Below are positions 10,878 through 21,838 of a stretch of 64,000 nucleotides of DNA, piece after piece; the stretch's first letter is position 1, and each line of letters begins with the position of its first letter. The notes under the pieces were generated by a model. The model had not been told where the DNA came from. It ran no database searches and saw nothing but the letters and a program-made list of their open reading frames with translations. A program made the position numbers and the translations under genes. This DNA comes from Bathymodiolus brooksi (lineage: Eukaryota > Mollusca > Bivalvia > Mytilida > Modiolidae), in contig OY804590.1 in the NCBI GenBank assembly GCA_963680875.1, positions 22,010,640 through 22,074,639 of the forward strand. Reading direction: 5' to 3'.

Positions 10878-10993
10878 CCGGGTGATCTTTCACGAGTGAT
10901 AGAAATTTTATGTCTTTTTGCGAGTGGAGCGCAGCGAAACGAGCGAAAAGACACAAACATTTCTATCACGAGTGGAAGATCACCCGGGCTTTC
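10872..10993. mobile_element. Foldback MITE
   Basis: gaaagaccgggtgatctttc at the left is matched by gatcacccgggctttc at the right, with arms of about 50 nt around gcgcagcg. Short open frames across it are not real. Confidence 0.7.
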
Positions 10994-11030
10994 CCAACAA
11001 CGCATGTAAGTACCTATTTCTTCCGTAAAC

Positions 11031-11735
11031 ATACAATCTTTATTCTCATAAACCATCGTAATACATTGGTATAGAGATACAATATATACAGAAAATAAAT
11101 AAAAACAATAAATACAATAATAACAATAGTAATTACCCAGGAGGTAGTAAACTAGAATTAATGTTTCTGATCAACTGACAGAGCTTCCTTAATTTTGATT
11201 GTGTTTTACTACTTATTATTTCTTTAAATTTCAAAACATTAATTCTAGTTAAGTACCGCTTTTCAATGCATGATTCTCTTTTGTCATGGAAATAATTGCA
11301 TCGCATTATATAATGAAATTCGTCCCCAATATGATTTTCTTGACAGAGTTGACATTTTCTATTTTCCCTTGTGATATTATTCCATCTTCCAGTTTCTATG
11401 GGTAATGTTTTATTGGTGGTTCTAAATTTGCAAAAAGTGAAAATGTCTTTATTTTCTAAAATATTAAAATAGTTTTCAAATTCGAATATTTGTTTATAAA
11501 GTCTGTAGTTCAATGCCTTTGGGGAATTTTCTAAATTGCTATTCCATTCTTGTAAAAAATTATCTCGGAGACGTAATTTTACATAAGCGATCACCCACTC
11601 AGTATTAAAGTTTATATTCTGAAATGTCCATACATTTGATAAGCCACAATTATCCAATATATCTTTTGCAAATTTTACCCAAGGAGCAGATATATTTCCA
11701 TTACAAAAAAAACTATGCAAAAGTTTATAAGATAT
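11031..11735 (-). pseudogene. LINE B, 3' half (C-terminal domain)
   Basis: Minus-strand frame from 11735 to the stop at 11133-11135 includes FCKFRTTNKTLPIETGRW, then the zinc finger CQLCQENHIGDEFHYIMRC and a final LLPPG. The 3' untranslated part runs to about 11031 and has an AATAAAGA signal. This is the missing end of the LINE at 24855-26027: the LTR retrotransposon at 11736-24850 sits between the halves. With the insert and one ATAT copy removed, the frame continues without a break. Confidence 0.85.
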
Positions 11736-12040
11736 TGTGACGAAATTAGTTAACACGTATTTGAAATGGGTATGCAAATTCTAAAAATAAATTAAGGCTA
11801 TAAATAGGTGATAATTAATGCACTTGACGGTATAATTTCCTTCCCCACTTCCACGAATTCCCCCTTTTTTGTGTATATTGTTTTAGCAAACGGTAGGACA
11901 TTATTTTTGATTAATGTACACGTATTGCATACAGACTATTAAGCTACAACTTTCGAAACTATGAACAATTTTTATTTATCAAGTGGTTGGTTAAATAAGA
12001 CATTTTTTCAGCATATGCATGGTTTCTATTTTTAGTTTCC
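11736..12040 (+). repeat. 5' LTR, first segment
   Basis: Matches 23736-24040 of the 3' LTR with about three substitutions and stops at GTTTCC (12035-12040), where the 7.3-kb insert begins. Confidence 0.85.
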
Positions 12041-12045
12041 ACAGC

Positions 12046-12887
12046 TTTATGAAACCGGAAGAGAGGCCATATTTATTTCATGAAGCCTTGTGCCTGAGAT
12101 ATTTTTGTATCGCTGAATTGAACATGATCTGGTGAAATTATTGACTTGAAATTCAGTAGTTGGATTTAAATCAGGATTTTATATTTATTTATATCACAAT
12201 TGGTAAGTTTCGATGTAAAATCAGTTAAAAATTCTACATGTAAGTTCGTCTTCATTGATCAACGCATATTGTGGTATAGCGGGTAATTTGAGGCTATAGA
12301 AAAAAAAATAAAGGTGTCATTACAAGGATTTTAAAATGACCGATTGCTTAATTTATTATATAATTCAGATGTTTTAACATTGTTTTATTTGATTATTATT
12401 TTTTAGAATGAAAATAATGCTTAAATTGCATTTGTTTACAAACCAACATGTCACATGACTCACAATGCTTCTGGTTAAAAATAGCCACAATTTTTGGTTG
12501 AAAGGTTAATGATATGCATATATGTATATATCCATATCACCAATAACACTTGGTCATTAGCTGCCTGTAATATCACTCATAGTCCAAATAACTCCAGGAA
12601 GCTATAATTTTCAATTTTTAGATCAGCTTCCTCCTGTTAATACAGAAATTAATGCGACCTAAAAAATACAAATCTCTGGATTGCTGGAAGATTCATTATT
12701 TTGACTAAAAATAACACTATGATCATGGAAAAAAGGAATATAACAATGCAGATCAAAGAGATGGCTAACTTCATCATGTATGTACTTGTAGAATTTGTTT
12801 TCTCAGATAGCTACATGTATTTTGATTTAAACTTGAATGCAATAATTATAAAACTGCATGATGAAGCCATCTATATATATTCCTTTT
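12046..12887. other. No recognised feature (left part of the 7.3-kb insert)
   Basis: AT-rich, with no coherent frame, inverted repeat or tandem array that I can see. Confidence 0.5.
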
Positions 12888-13095
12888 AGCATCGTCCCCT
12901 GGTGTCTTCTGCTGAAGGGCAACCGATGTGCTTGCCTTTCTGCTTTAGACACAGGGAGGATATAAATGGCTCATACCTGTACCTCAAAATTAAGGGTTGA
13001 CTATCATCCTTTTAGCACCGTCACCTGGTGTCTCCTGCAGAAAGGTTATCATTGTGTTTGCCTCTCTGTTTCAGACACGGGTAGGATACAAATAG
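12888..13095. repeat. Two-copy tandem repeat, about 122-bp spacing
   Basis: 12888-12983 and 13009-13095 share agca(t/c)cgtc, cctggtgtct and gacac(a/g)gg blocks in the same order. Confidence 0.65.
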
Positions 13096-13695
13096 TCGGC
13101 TCTATCTATTTATTTATCATCATATTTATATGATACACATATCATAGCTGGATGTATTAAAACATATCAACCACACTGAGCATATAAATGACATGTTATA
13201 AGTATATGTAATTGTATCTTTGTCTTTGTTAAACATATGTTATGTTTTAAATAATTATATATGTGAATATTCATGCCCCTCGTGGGACTATATTTGGTAA
13301 ATAAAGTATCTTCTTCTTTTATACATGTATACATATCGAAACGACAATGCATGAGAAATACAGGATCAGATGAGTGTCAAATTCTGTTACTCCTCTATTG
13401 ATATCAACATGTAGTGTTCTACATGCAAGACAAAACAGCAATATATATACCTTAGTACTACATAGAGTAACTACAAAGTTTGTGATTTGACTGAGAAAGT
13501 GATGTACAGTATCAAACGAGGGAGGTACAATCAAAGTACCGGTATATATCTTAAATAGAGAATTCTTTTAACATATAACATAAGTTTGCCTTAAAACACT
13601 GGTACCTCTTTTGAGACATCATCTATTTTTTTTAAATGTCATATTATTTTAGAATTTCTGTTATCAAGTACTATACTGTGTTATTTTGTTACAGC

Positions 13696-13763
13696 TGATG
13701 GATTCCAGAATGGTTGTCAGGAACTTGGTAGCAAATACAACATGAACTGGATGTTGGCTTAGA
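13696..13763 (+). CDS. Possible terminal exon, unknown gene
   Basis: An acceptor (pyrimidines then TTACAG) precedes a frame reading ADGFQNGCQELGSKYNMNWM-LA and a TAG stop. The residue mix looks protein-like and the acceptor is good, but it is only 22 codons and no partner exon was found upstream. It lies inside the 7.3-kb insert. It could be the last exon of a captured host gene or chance. Confidence 0.25.
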
Positions 13764-14616
13764 AGTCTTTCAGATGACAGATCAAATTCCAACATAGGAG
13801 GACCATTGCTATGACTAATTTTTACGCTATTAAAGCTTTCATTTCAAGTCATCAAAGACTTCATCCTAAATTTGATGTTGTTGAGTTTTTGGGGGGTTTT
13901 TTGGAGGGGGGAGGGGGGGGGGAAGGGGTGAAAGGATTTTTTTTAGCTGAAAATAGACAACTTTTCATGTGACATAAGTAATTAGTTATTTTTTTATAAA
14001 TTTAACAGGAACCTTATTCATCGGAATACGTTAGCTGAGATCTGGAAGGGAGGTTTTTTTTTAATTTAAAATTAATTTATTGAGACATTACATGATTTTG
14101 GAGGAAGTTTCCTTGTACAAATACTTTAACTAAATCAATAAAAAAAAATTTAGGTTATTTGATTATCATTTTGTTTTAAAAACCTTTTCTTTTATTAAAT
14201 ATTAAAAACAAGGATTTTATCTGTATTAATAATTTTACATTGTTTATGACATCACATACATGTACATGTAGTAGAAATAACCATATGCAACTTATTTGAA
14301 GACATTTTCATAGTTCAAAGATGTAGGATAAAAGACTGTTATTATGGATTAAGACTCAGATTTTCTAATAAAAAAGTGATTTTGAAATTTTGCCTATGTT
14401 TATTATATTTTATTGACATATATCAGTATCAGCTGAGAGTAAGAGTATATAAAAGAAAATAAATTATCAAGCAATTGATAACAAAGTTGATGAACTAAAT
14501 TAAAAATAATGACTTTGCAATCTACATTTGTATTAATAACTACCATCCAGTTTGGTGACCAACATCATACTTACTGAATATTGATTGAATGAATTACATG
14601 TATTTTCTAATATATT
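13764..14616. other. No recognised feature
   Basis: AT-rich, with a G-run at 13889-13925 and poly-A/T tracts. Nothing coding seen. Confidence 0.5.
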
Positions 14617-14619
14617 TGG

Positions 14620-14775
14620 TTTGTTTGTTTGATCGTGTTTAACGCCACTTTCAACAATGTTTCAGTTATATTGTGGTGGTCAGTTTTATTGGTGGAGGAC
14701 CCCGGAGAAAACCATCGACCTATTGCAAATCACTGACAAACTTTATCACAAAATGTTGTACACCTCGCCCTGATT
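14620..14775 (-). repeat. tRNA-derived SINE, degraded
   Basis: Carries the tail gtgtttaacgccactttcaac and the ccatcgacc/aaactttatcac body shared with copies at 14950, 15424 and 59368. The tail lies at the left, so the element reads on the minus strand. Confidence 0.7.
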
Positions 14776-14949
14776 GAGATATATTATGTAGGATTATTTT
14801 CTAAGTTATGTCTTGTCTGGCTGCTGCAAAATAAAGCAAAAAAGTATTCCATATATTCTGGTTAAAAATTATATATATTTTTTGTCTATTTTCAAAAAGT
14901 CGTAATACATTGTTGTACTAATAGGTAGAATGAAGAGTTAGGGTTATGG

Positions 14950-15160
14950 TGTTTAATGCCACAGTCAACAAAATTTCAATTATATCATGGTGGTCAGTTT
15001 TATTGTTGAAGGAAAATGGAGAAAAACACTGACAAACTTTATCACATAATGTTGTTTCAAGCACACCTCCCCACGAGCAGGATTCGAAATCACAAATTTA
15101 GTGGTGATAGAAACTGATTGCACAGGTAGTTGTAAATCCAACTAGCATACCAACACGAAA
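14950..15160 (-). repeat. tRNA-derived SINE, degraded
   Basis: Same family: ggtgtttaatgccacagtcaac at the tail side, then aaactttatcacataatg and gcaggattcgaaatc, a B-box-like stretch read on the minus strand. Confidence 0.7.
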
Positions 15161-15423
15161 TAATGGCCCTAGGTAGAATGAACCATATATACAGGATCTT
15201 CCTTAAGCCAATTGAGCCCCACTGAAGTTGCATACTCTCAGCTGTTCAAGTACACACAAACAAAAACACTAGGTTTTACAGAGAACAGCAATGATTTTTA
15301 TTATGTTATGGGGTCCACACCTAAGTCGACCCTGCATATGTATTTGTGATAAGAGTAAAATTAATATCCAACTTGGCTAATACCTTCTGTGATTTTACGC
15401 CTGTTACCCCTGTATACTTGTCC

Positions 15424-15592
15424 AGATTTGATTTGATTTGATTTTTGGTGTTTTAACTCCACTTTCAACAATATATCGGCTATATCATGGCGACCAGTTT
15501 TAGTGGTGAAGGAAGCCGGAGAGAACCACCGACCACGGTCAAGCAACTGGTAAACTTTATTACTTGCGGCTGCGAGTCGACTGCACCATTTT
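15424..15592 (-). repeat. tRNA-derived SINE with gattt tail
   Basis: The tail is a gatttgatttgattt repeat followed by tggtgttttaactccacttt and the ggagagaaccaccgacc body. It is the best-preserved tail of this family in the window. Confidence 0.75.
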
Positions 15593-16252
15593 TAGCTCAC
15601 CTTGCCAAAGGCAATGTGAGCTTTTGCCATCACTTGGCGTCCATCGTCCGTTAACTTTTCACATTTTAATCTTCTCCTCTGAAACCCCTCAGCCAAATGA
15701 AGTAAAACTTGGTAGGAAGCATCTATGGCATGTCCTCTATAAAGATTGCTCATTTCGTTCCGATCCATTAACAAACATGTTCGCCATAGGCAATTCTTGT
15801 TTCTGATTGGTTGATTTCTAAAAAATCTTCTCCTCTGAAACCGCTTTGCCAAATGAATCAAAATTTGGTAGGAAGCATCCTTGGAAGGTCCTCTATAAAG
15901 TTGCTCATTTATTTCCGATCCGTTAACAAACATGACCGCCACAGGCAATTCTTGTTTCTGATTGGTTGATTTCTAAAAAAAATCATCTCCGCTGAAAGCG
16001 CTTGGCCAAATGAATCGAAACTTGGTAGGAAGCATCCTTGGAAGGTCCTCTATCCAGAATGCTAATTTAATTCCGATCCGTTAACAAACATGGCCACCAC
16101 AGGCAAATCTATTTTCTGATTGGTTGATTTATAAAAATCTTTTTCTCTGTAACTGCTTAGCCAAATGAAGCGAAACTTGGTGGGAAGCACCTATGGAAGG
16201 TGCTGTATTAAGTTTCCTCGAAGCAGAATGAAAGGTGAGCGACAGGCTCTGC
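15592..16252. repeat. Molluscan 'agctcacc' repeat with four 156-bp units
   Basis: ggta/ggtgggaagc recurs at 15711, 15867, 16024 and 16179 (period 155-157). Each unit has aaatgaa, cttctcctctgaaa and ttctgattggttgattt. The block begins tagctcaccttg and ends aaggtgagcg, so its ends are inverted. The antisense open frame across it follows the repeat and is not taken as a gene. Confidence 0.85.
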
Positions 16253-16504
16253 CCCTATTAGTATGCATATCAATGATTCTTGATATATAGGAATACAAAG
16301 AAAGTATACTACAGGTTAATTTTTTTTCACACTGGTTAAAAGTTTTGCATCTGGAAAATCTTCTTTTCATTTTAAATCAGGATCCTCCCAATAGGAATAA
16401 CAACTCTTCTTAGTATTTTCATGTAAGTAACTGTATGCAACATTAGTGTCTGGTACAGAAGCTAGATTACAAATTAAAAAATACCACTTTTGGCATGGAA
16501 CATA

Positions 16505-17060
16505 GTTATTTTAATTTAATGCTTTATTTATTTCAAGAGGATTGCAAACAGCCTGAAGGCTACAAAGTTGGTCTCCTCAACATACATATGATACAAGACA
16601 AGACAATACAACAGACTATCTCACACTCATACACTCATAATAGTTAATACAAATTATATTTTCAATAGCAATTTAAAATATTTACAAAGCATAGAATCTA
16701 TAGAAATCTATTGCTATTTTCAATGAATTCATATACACACTGAAATATAACTATGTTATCATCCATAGATAAATCATCACTTCCTTGAAGAAAAAGCTCA
16801 ACTAAATAAGTGTTTATTTCATTTTTGCAAACTATTTAAATTCACATTTGGACAGAGCAATGATTTAATCTTGTGAAAAAGTGTTTTTCTTAATTCATCA
16901 TATTTATCACAGTTAAATAAAAGATCCTGTGGAAAATACATACAAACACTTCTTCTCAGAAACCACTTCAAAGTTTATAACCAAATTGTGTATGAGATCA
17001 TATTGTGGGCTTTTATATAAAATTGTGGTGTCAATTGGAAATGCAAAAATTACCTCATCA
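16505..17060 (-). pseudogene. LINE C-terminal relic
   Basis: The minus strand has a LINE-type 3' end (gaggagaccaactttgtagc, ttcaggctgtttgcaatcc, then an aataaataaag signal) preceded by a broken frame with LLFNCDKYDELRKTLFHKIK, typical of the stretch after the C-terminal zinc finger of LINE ORF2. Several stops follow. It is a decayed copy of a different LINE family from LINE A-D, inside the 7.3-kb insert. Confidence 0.55.
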
Positions 17061-18492
17061 TGGAACATGATTTAGCAAAGGACACTGCTTCTCCCAAGCT
17101 ATTGGGTATCTGAAAAAATTATATGATGCATGAATTATCCTTTAGTGCTCATCATTTTCGCCTGGTTAGGGTAATTTGAAAAATAGTTAAAAAGACATTT
17201 CACCATTATTAAAATGAAGTTGGACAAATTTGCAATATCTGCATGAGCACTGGCTTAGGACAGGCAAAATTGCAGGCTAATATGATAAGTCACAGCAGGT
17301 AACTGGTCACAGTGAATGCATACACGTTGATAACAACATCGGGAGTAAAGCTAGACAGAAGGTTGCAAATGTTTCTGAAGAAAGGACTACATTATATATT
17401 TATACATGCATAGTAGGAAATCAATGGTAACTGTAACAAATGAAATATTTAAATGCTTTTTTTTATTAAGGCAAAAATACTTTCCCGATTCCTTCAATGA
17501 TTCATTTAAAGACGGGTGAGGGTATTCCCTCAGTATTATTATTATATATAACCAAATGCATTATCCTACACAGAATTCAATATCATGTACAATGTATCAC
17601 GTTTTGAACACCAAAACATTCTCTGTATCCTTGCTGAGACCCCCCTCATGGTATTAAGACGCTATATAATGCTAATCCGCTCATTCTCCAAGGGTAGACC
17701 TATATTACAGATTTTTTATTTTAAAAAATCGCAAATGCTTGAAAATAGCGTTTATCATTGCTGGTGGTTATGAAGAATAAATGCGTAAAAGAACAAACCC
17801 ACTAAACAGCTATTTTCCTAAAATTTGAGTTACCCAAAAGCAAGTGATAAAAATACCTATTTTGGATGTTTAATTGAAAAGGAAACAACTTTTAATTAAA
17901 ACTAAGAACGTTTAATTAACAACTTAGTAAAGTAAAAATAAACGAAGTGTCGAAAGAGCATTGGAAGATAAAAATATATTTTTCTGTTTTATTTTTAAGA
18001 ACATGGAGAAGTGGCATATTATTTCAACCAAATATTACTATTTTTGACATTTATATGAAGGGAAAAACGTGTATACATGTACATTTAAAACTATTCCATT
18101 TCTAAAGAAGATCATCAATAATGAATAAATAGCATTCATAACATAGGTAAGAAGAGTTTGAAGATACAAAAGCGGTTATCATAATCCGTAAATCGAAGGA
18201 AAGACAACACAATGGCCTAAAGAAAAAGAACAAAAAAAGTATCATTTCAATATTAATGATTATTGTACATAGTTTTCTTGGTTCAAAATATCTGCATGTG
18301 CACACATTTGAAAACTTCTTTTCTGCACATACGAGAATAACAAAATTAATTTTATTATCTTTATTAAGAAATTTTAAACTTCTGCATTGCTTAAATGAGC
18401 ACTTAAAGGTAATATTTTGAGAATTTGTTTTCCTTTTACTGAAAATTATCAATTTTTACATAAGGTTCTTTTTTAATACATTTTTGAATATA
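17061..18492. other. No recognised feature
   Basis: AT-rich sequence. Short open frames here lack domain-like composition, and no inverted repeat was seen. Confidence 0.5.
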
Positions 18493-18972
18493 CAGAGACG
18501 TGCCAAAAGTATTCGGTCACTGTAAATTTTTACTATATATTTGATATAAAACACAATTTTTCAAAGCATTATTCCATTGTTCGATTTTGATGAAAGTTTT
18601 ACCAACAGAAGCGAGAACGTACGAAGTTTTCTGTGATTATTTTAAAATATTTTTTGGAAGCACAGATTTTAAATATTCATGATTTAAACACAAACTTAAA
18701 TTATTTGTCTTCAAATGTACTATCATTGTATTGTATTTTTGACGTTCAAAATTTAGTTTTGTGTTTAAATCGTGAACTCATAAAAATTATAGATTATAAA
18801 ATTATGCTAAAATTACAGTGTAAAAACTACATTTAATCCTGTTTTTGTTGGTAAATAAATCATCAAAATCGAACAAGAGTCGACTTTGGAATAATGTTTT
18901 TAAAAAATGTGGTTTTATATGAAATATATAGTAAAAAATCACAGTGACCGAATACTTTTGGCACGTCTCTGT
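18493..18972. mobile_element. Tc1/mariner-type MITE
   Basis: Inverted repeats start CAGAGACGTGCCAAAAGTAT and match for about 50 nt, with weaker pairing further in. TA flanks both ends (left tataCAGAG, right CTCTGtgtata), as expected for Tc1/mariner insertion. 480 bp. Internal frames are broken, so it is non-autonomous. Confidence 0.8.
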
Positions 18973-19539
18973 GTATAATAAAAAATAAATTCGTAATTTT
19001 CCATTCTTTTACTATTCCAAAACTTAATTTAATTTTCTATAAAGTTATTTTTAACCCTATTTTAATTTCAAATATATTTCCGTCCTCTTCAAAGGCTGCG
19101 CCTTCTCATATCAATAATATTCAGTTCAAAGTTCTTATTTGGTCATCCGTACAAAATTAACCCAGTAGTTGACCAATGAGATCTACAAGCGGCGTTCCTC
19201 GCGTGATTTCTCAGTTGGAAGATATATTCCGAATGCACCACCCTACAAGGAATAATTATTGTATACTTCACAATGAAAAATACGAAAAACCTCGAACGAA
19301 AATCTTCCGCAGATCGTATAACGTGTTTCCTTCCCCTATACTATAATCCCCTGGTTTCCATAATGTTTATAATTAATACGATAAGTAACAGAGTCATAAA
19401 CGGGTCGGGATATGAAATAATGCACGGAAATAATCTGATCTTTTACACGCTTTATGATTATCATTGGGTTATATAAAATCGTTTTGATGATGCAGACTTT
19501 TGGAATCGTCTGTATAAAATGGTATAGTCCAAAACAGGG

Positions 19540-19547
19540 TATATAAA
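19540..19547 (+). promoter_or_regulatory. Putative LTR TATA box
   Basis: TATATAAA in the LTR, present at the same place in the 3' LTR (24221-24228). The transcription start is inferred to lie about 30 nt downstream. Confidence 0.45.
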
Positions 19548-19686
19548 CGCTTGTCACAGCGTGTCTGGTCACTTTGGGTTGCTCTGTCGAGCTACATGTT
19601 TGTTCAATAACCCTATGCAATACTGGTATTCGCTCTTGGTTACTTGATTAGCAGCTTTACGCACAGGCTAAAGTGACTATAATTAA

Positions 19687-20031
19687 GTGCTGTAAAAACG
19701 CACAGGTTGAATTAGCTATAGTAGCGTGCGTAAAACGCACAGGACTGACGCACAAGTGCTGTAAAAACGCACAGGTTGAATTAGCTATAGTAGCGTGCGT
19801 AAAACGCACAGGACTGACGCACAAGTGCTGTAAAAACGCACAGGTTGAATTAGCTATAGTAGCGTGCGTAAAACGCACAGGACTGACGCACAAGTGCTGT
19901 AAAAACGCACAGGTTGAATTAGCTATAGTAGCGTGCGTAAAACGCACAGGACTGACGCACAAGTGCTGTAAAAACGCACAGGTTGAATTAGCTATAGTGG
20001 CGTGCGTAAAACGCACAGGTTGATCTAGTAA
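19687..20031. repeat. 69-bp tandem array inside the LTR
   Basis: Five head-to-tail units beginning gtgctgtaaaaacgcacagg. Within each, gtgcgt and acgcac motifs face one another and could pair. Because 69 is a multiple of 3 and no stop falls in the unit, both strands show 115-120-residue periodic open frames. These are by-products. Degenerate relatives of the aaaacgcacagg motif continue to 20198. Confidence 0.9.
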
Positions 20032-20328
20032 TAGGTGCGGGCGTCAAAAACGCACAGGCTGAACCAGTAATAGGTACGTGGGAAAAACGCACAGGGTACA
20101 CTGGCAAAAGGTGCGAGGCTAAAACGCACAGGTTAAGCTAATAATAGGTGCGTGCGTAAAACGCACAGGTCCGACGCACGGGTGCCGAAAACGCACAACA
20201 TTGTCCATAGGTTTAACTGTATAGGCTAAAATACGTTATACAGAGGGTCACTTGAATCCAGAGGAGTAACTCTGGTACGAACCGGATTACGCCAGTGACG
20301 TGCAACCCCCTGCACGTTACATAATTTT

Positions 20329-20346
20329 TGGTGGCAGCGGTGGGAT
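20329..20346 (+). other. Primer binding site for tRNA-Leu
   Basis: TGGTGGCAGCGGTGGGAT begins 7 nt after the LTR end. It is complementary over 18 nt to the CCA-tailed 3' end of animal tRNA-Leu (as remembered from animal tRNA-Leu genes). Minus-strand DNA synthesis of the retrotransposon would start here. Confidence 0.8.
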
Positions 20347-20365
20347 TCAATAGACGCAAATCACG

Positions 20366-21838
20366 ATGGATGAGATTGAAAATCTTGAAGCGCAGATCAG
20401 TTATTTGCAAGAGGATATTGGACAAAGACTTCATTTACTAAACGAAGACCAGAGTACAGTGCAGTTTAAACAGTCAACCCCAAAGCCTGTTGACAGCGAG
20501 ACGGAACGCATTGATTCTGGGATCGTAACTACAAGAAGCCAGAAATCTCATCAAACAGCACAAGGTAGAACTGAGGGGATAGTAGAAGATGAAACCTGGC
20601 AACAAACGACGCCGCACGGAGGCGCAAGGCCAAAGACTACGAAAATGAACACGGCGTCGTTATTTGCCGAAATGAGAGATGATGATGATATCATGTTCCC
20701 AATTGTGCAACCCAGTGGTATGCCACAGACTACTAAAGTAACATTTTCGGAGGATGTCAAGAAGGACAACAAGAAAATAAAAAGTTACAACCGAAGTATA
20801 AAGCTGGCTAATTATGACGGCACAGGCGAATGGCGTGATTACAAGTCTCATTTTGACGCATGTGCTGCCATAAATGACTGGGATAATGAAGAGAAAGGGT
20901 TATACTTGGCAGCTGCGTTGGGGTTATACTTGGCAGCTGCGTTGCGAGGCCAGGCGCAATGCGTACTTGGAGATTTACCATCAGACCGCCAGGTACACTA
21001 TACCAGCTTAGTAGAAGCATTAGAAGAACGTTTTGCACCGCCAAATCAAATGGATCTTTACCGAGTGCAGCTAAAAGAAAGACGACAAAAGGCTAGCCAG
21101 ACATTACCGGAGTTTGGTCAAGGTATTCGGCGTTTGGTAAATAAAGCATATCCTAAGGCCCCAGCTGAAGTCAAAGAAACGCTTTCTACCGAACATTTTC
21201 TTGACGCACTGGTAAATTCGGAAATGAGGATAAGAATTAAGCAGTCACGTCCTGCTAATTTAAACCAAGCTATATGTCTAGCGGTAGAACTTGACGCACT
21301 TTACAAGGCCGAAAAGAAGAATGAATTTGGACGTGCACATCTCAGGGGCGCAACTGGCACAGATGAAACCAAAAGATACAAGGACAACAAGGAGGATAAA
21401 CTTGTAGAGATGATGCAGGCCTTTAATAAGAAGCTTGACGATCTGCAGAAAGACTTAGAAAAAGTTAAAAGATATCAAGCTGGTACTCAACGAAATACCA
21501 GAATCAGTGACATCAAAAAGGATACTGAGTGTTTCAAATGTGGGCAAAAAGGTCACTGGAAAAGAGAATGTAAAGAACAACAGCGAAGGCGACCACAGAC
21601 AGAGGAAACTCCAATAAAATACGCGGCTAGACACCTGCGCACCAGAAGGAGGAAACATAGGCGTAACCAGAAACGTGCGTACTTGGGAGTTAATACTTCT
21701 AACAAGGATGCAGGAATGTACATCGACTTGAAGATAAATGATGTTCCGGCTAAATTCTGGTTGATACCGGAGCGACAATTAGCTTGGTATCCAATGAGAT
21801 ATTTTACGCACTGGATAAGTCAAAACGACCAGAAGTAA
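20366..21838 (+). CDS. Gag-like polyprotein with zinc knuckle
   Basis: Start ATG at 20366 follows the primer site by 19 nt. The first ~120 residues are polar. A capsid-like helical region follows (WRDYKSHFDACAAINDW, then LEERFAPPNQMDLYRVQLKE), and a CCHC zinc knuckle CFKCGQKGHWKREC lies near residues 388-401, then a basic stretch. Known: gag forms the particle and the knuckle binds RNA. A 24-bp tandem duplication (20897-20920 and 20921-20944) repeats GLYLAAAL. The last residues run into the protease domain before a one-base frameshift just ahead of the active site, so the annotated end is artificial. Confidence 0.8.
   Translation: MDEIENLEAQISYLQEDIGQRLHLLNEDQSTVQFKQSTPKPVDSETERIDSGIVTTRSQKSHQTAQGRTEGIVEDETWQQTTPHGGARPKTTKMNTASLFAEMRDDDDIMFPIVQPSGMPQTTKVTFSEDVKKDNKKIKSYNRSIKLANYDGTGEWRDYKSHFDACAAINDWDNEEKGLYLAAALGLYLAAALRGQAQCVLGDLPSDRQVHYTSLVEALEERFAPPNQMDLYRVQLKERRQKASQTLPEFGQGIRRLVNKAYPKAPAEVKETLSTEHFLDALVNSEMRIRIKQSRPANLNQAICLAVELDALYKAEKKNEFGRAHLRGATGTDETKRYKDNKEDKLVEMMQAFNKKLDDLQKDLEKVKRYQAGTQRNTRISDIKKDTECFKCGQKGHWKRECKEQQRRRPQTEETPIKYAARHLRTRRRKHRRNQKRAYLGVNTSNKDAGMYIDLKINDVPAKFWLIPERQLAWYPMRYFTHWISQNDQK

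Larger units (their letters stand above)
12041..19353. mobile_element. 7.3-kb insertion in the 5' LTR
   Basis: Everything between the two LTR segments. GTTTCC occurs on both sides (12035-12040 and 19354-19359) but once in the intact 3' LTR (24035-24040), so this is an insertion with a 6-bp target duplication. Ends read ACAGCTTTATG and ATCCCCTG. CAG/CTG apart, I see no terminal inverted repeat. The content is old: degraded SINEs, a LINE relic, 156-bp tandem repeats and a Tc1-like MITE. No transposase is recognised. Confidence 0.7.
19360..20321 (+). repeat. 5' LTR, second segment
   Basis: Matches 24041-24850 of the 3' LTR. It contains a TATA-like box (19540-19547), the 69-bp tandem array (19687-20031) and the conserved end cccctgcacgttaca. 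It is longer than its partner because the array has five units against about two and a half. Confidence 0.85.

Noticed and set aside
15592..15948. 118-residue antisense ORF
   Set aside because: Lies within the 156-bp tandem repeat and mirrors its period.
19657..20023. Periodic 116-119-residue open frames on both strands
   Set aside because: They arise because the 69-bp LTR repeat unit is divisible by three and lacks stops. No start context or domain.
21740..21790. Programmed -1 frameshift between gag and protease
   Set aside because: The frames differ in the right direction, but I see no in-frame slippery heptamer. The shift falls inside the protease domain just before the active site, so a single-base loss is simpler.
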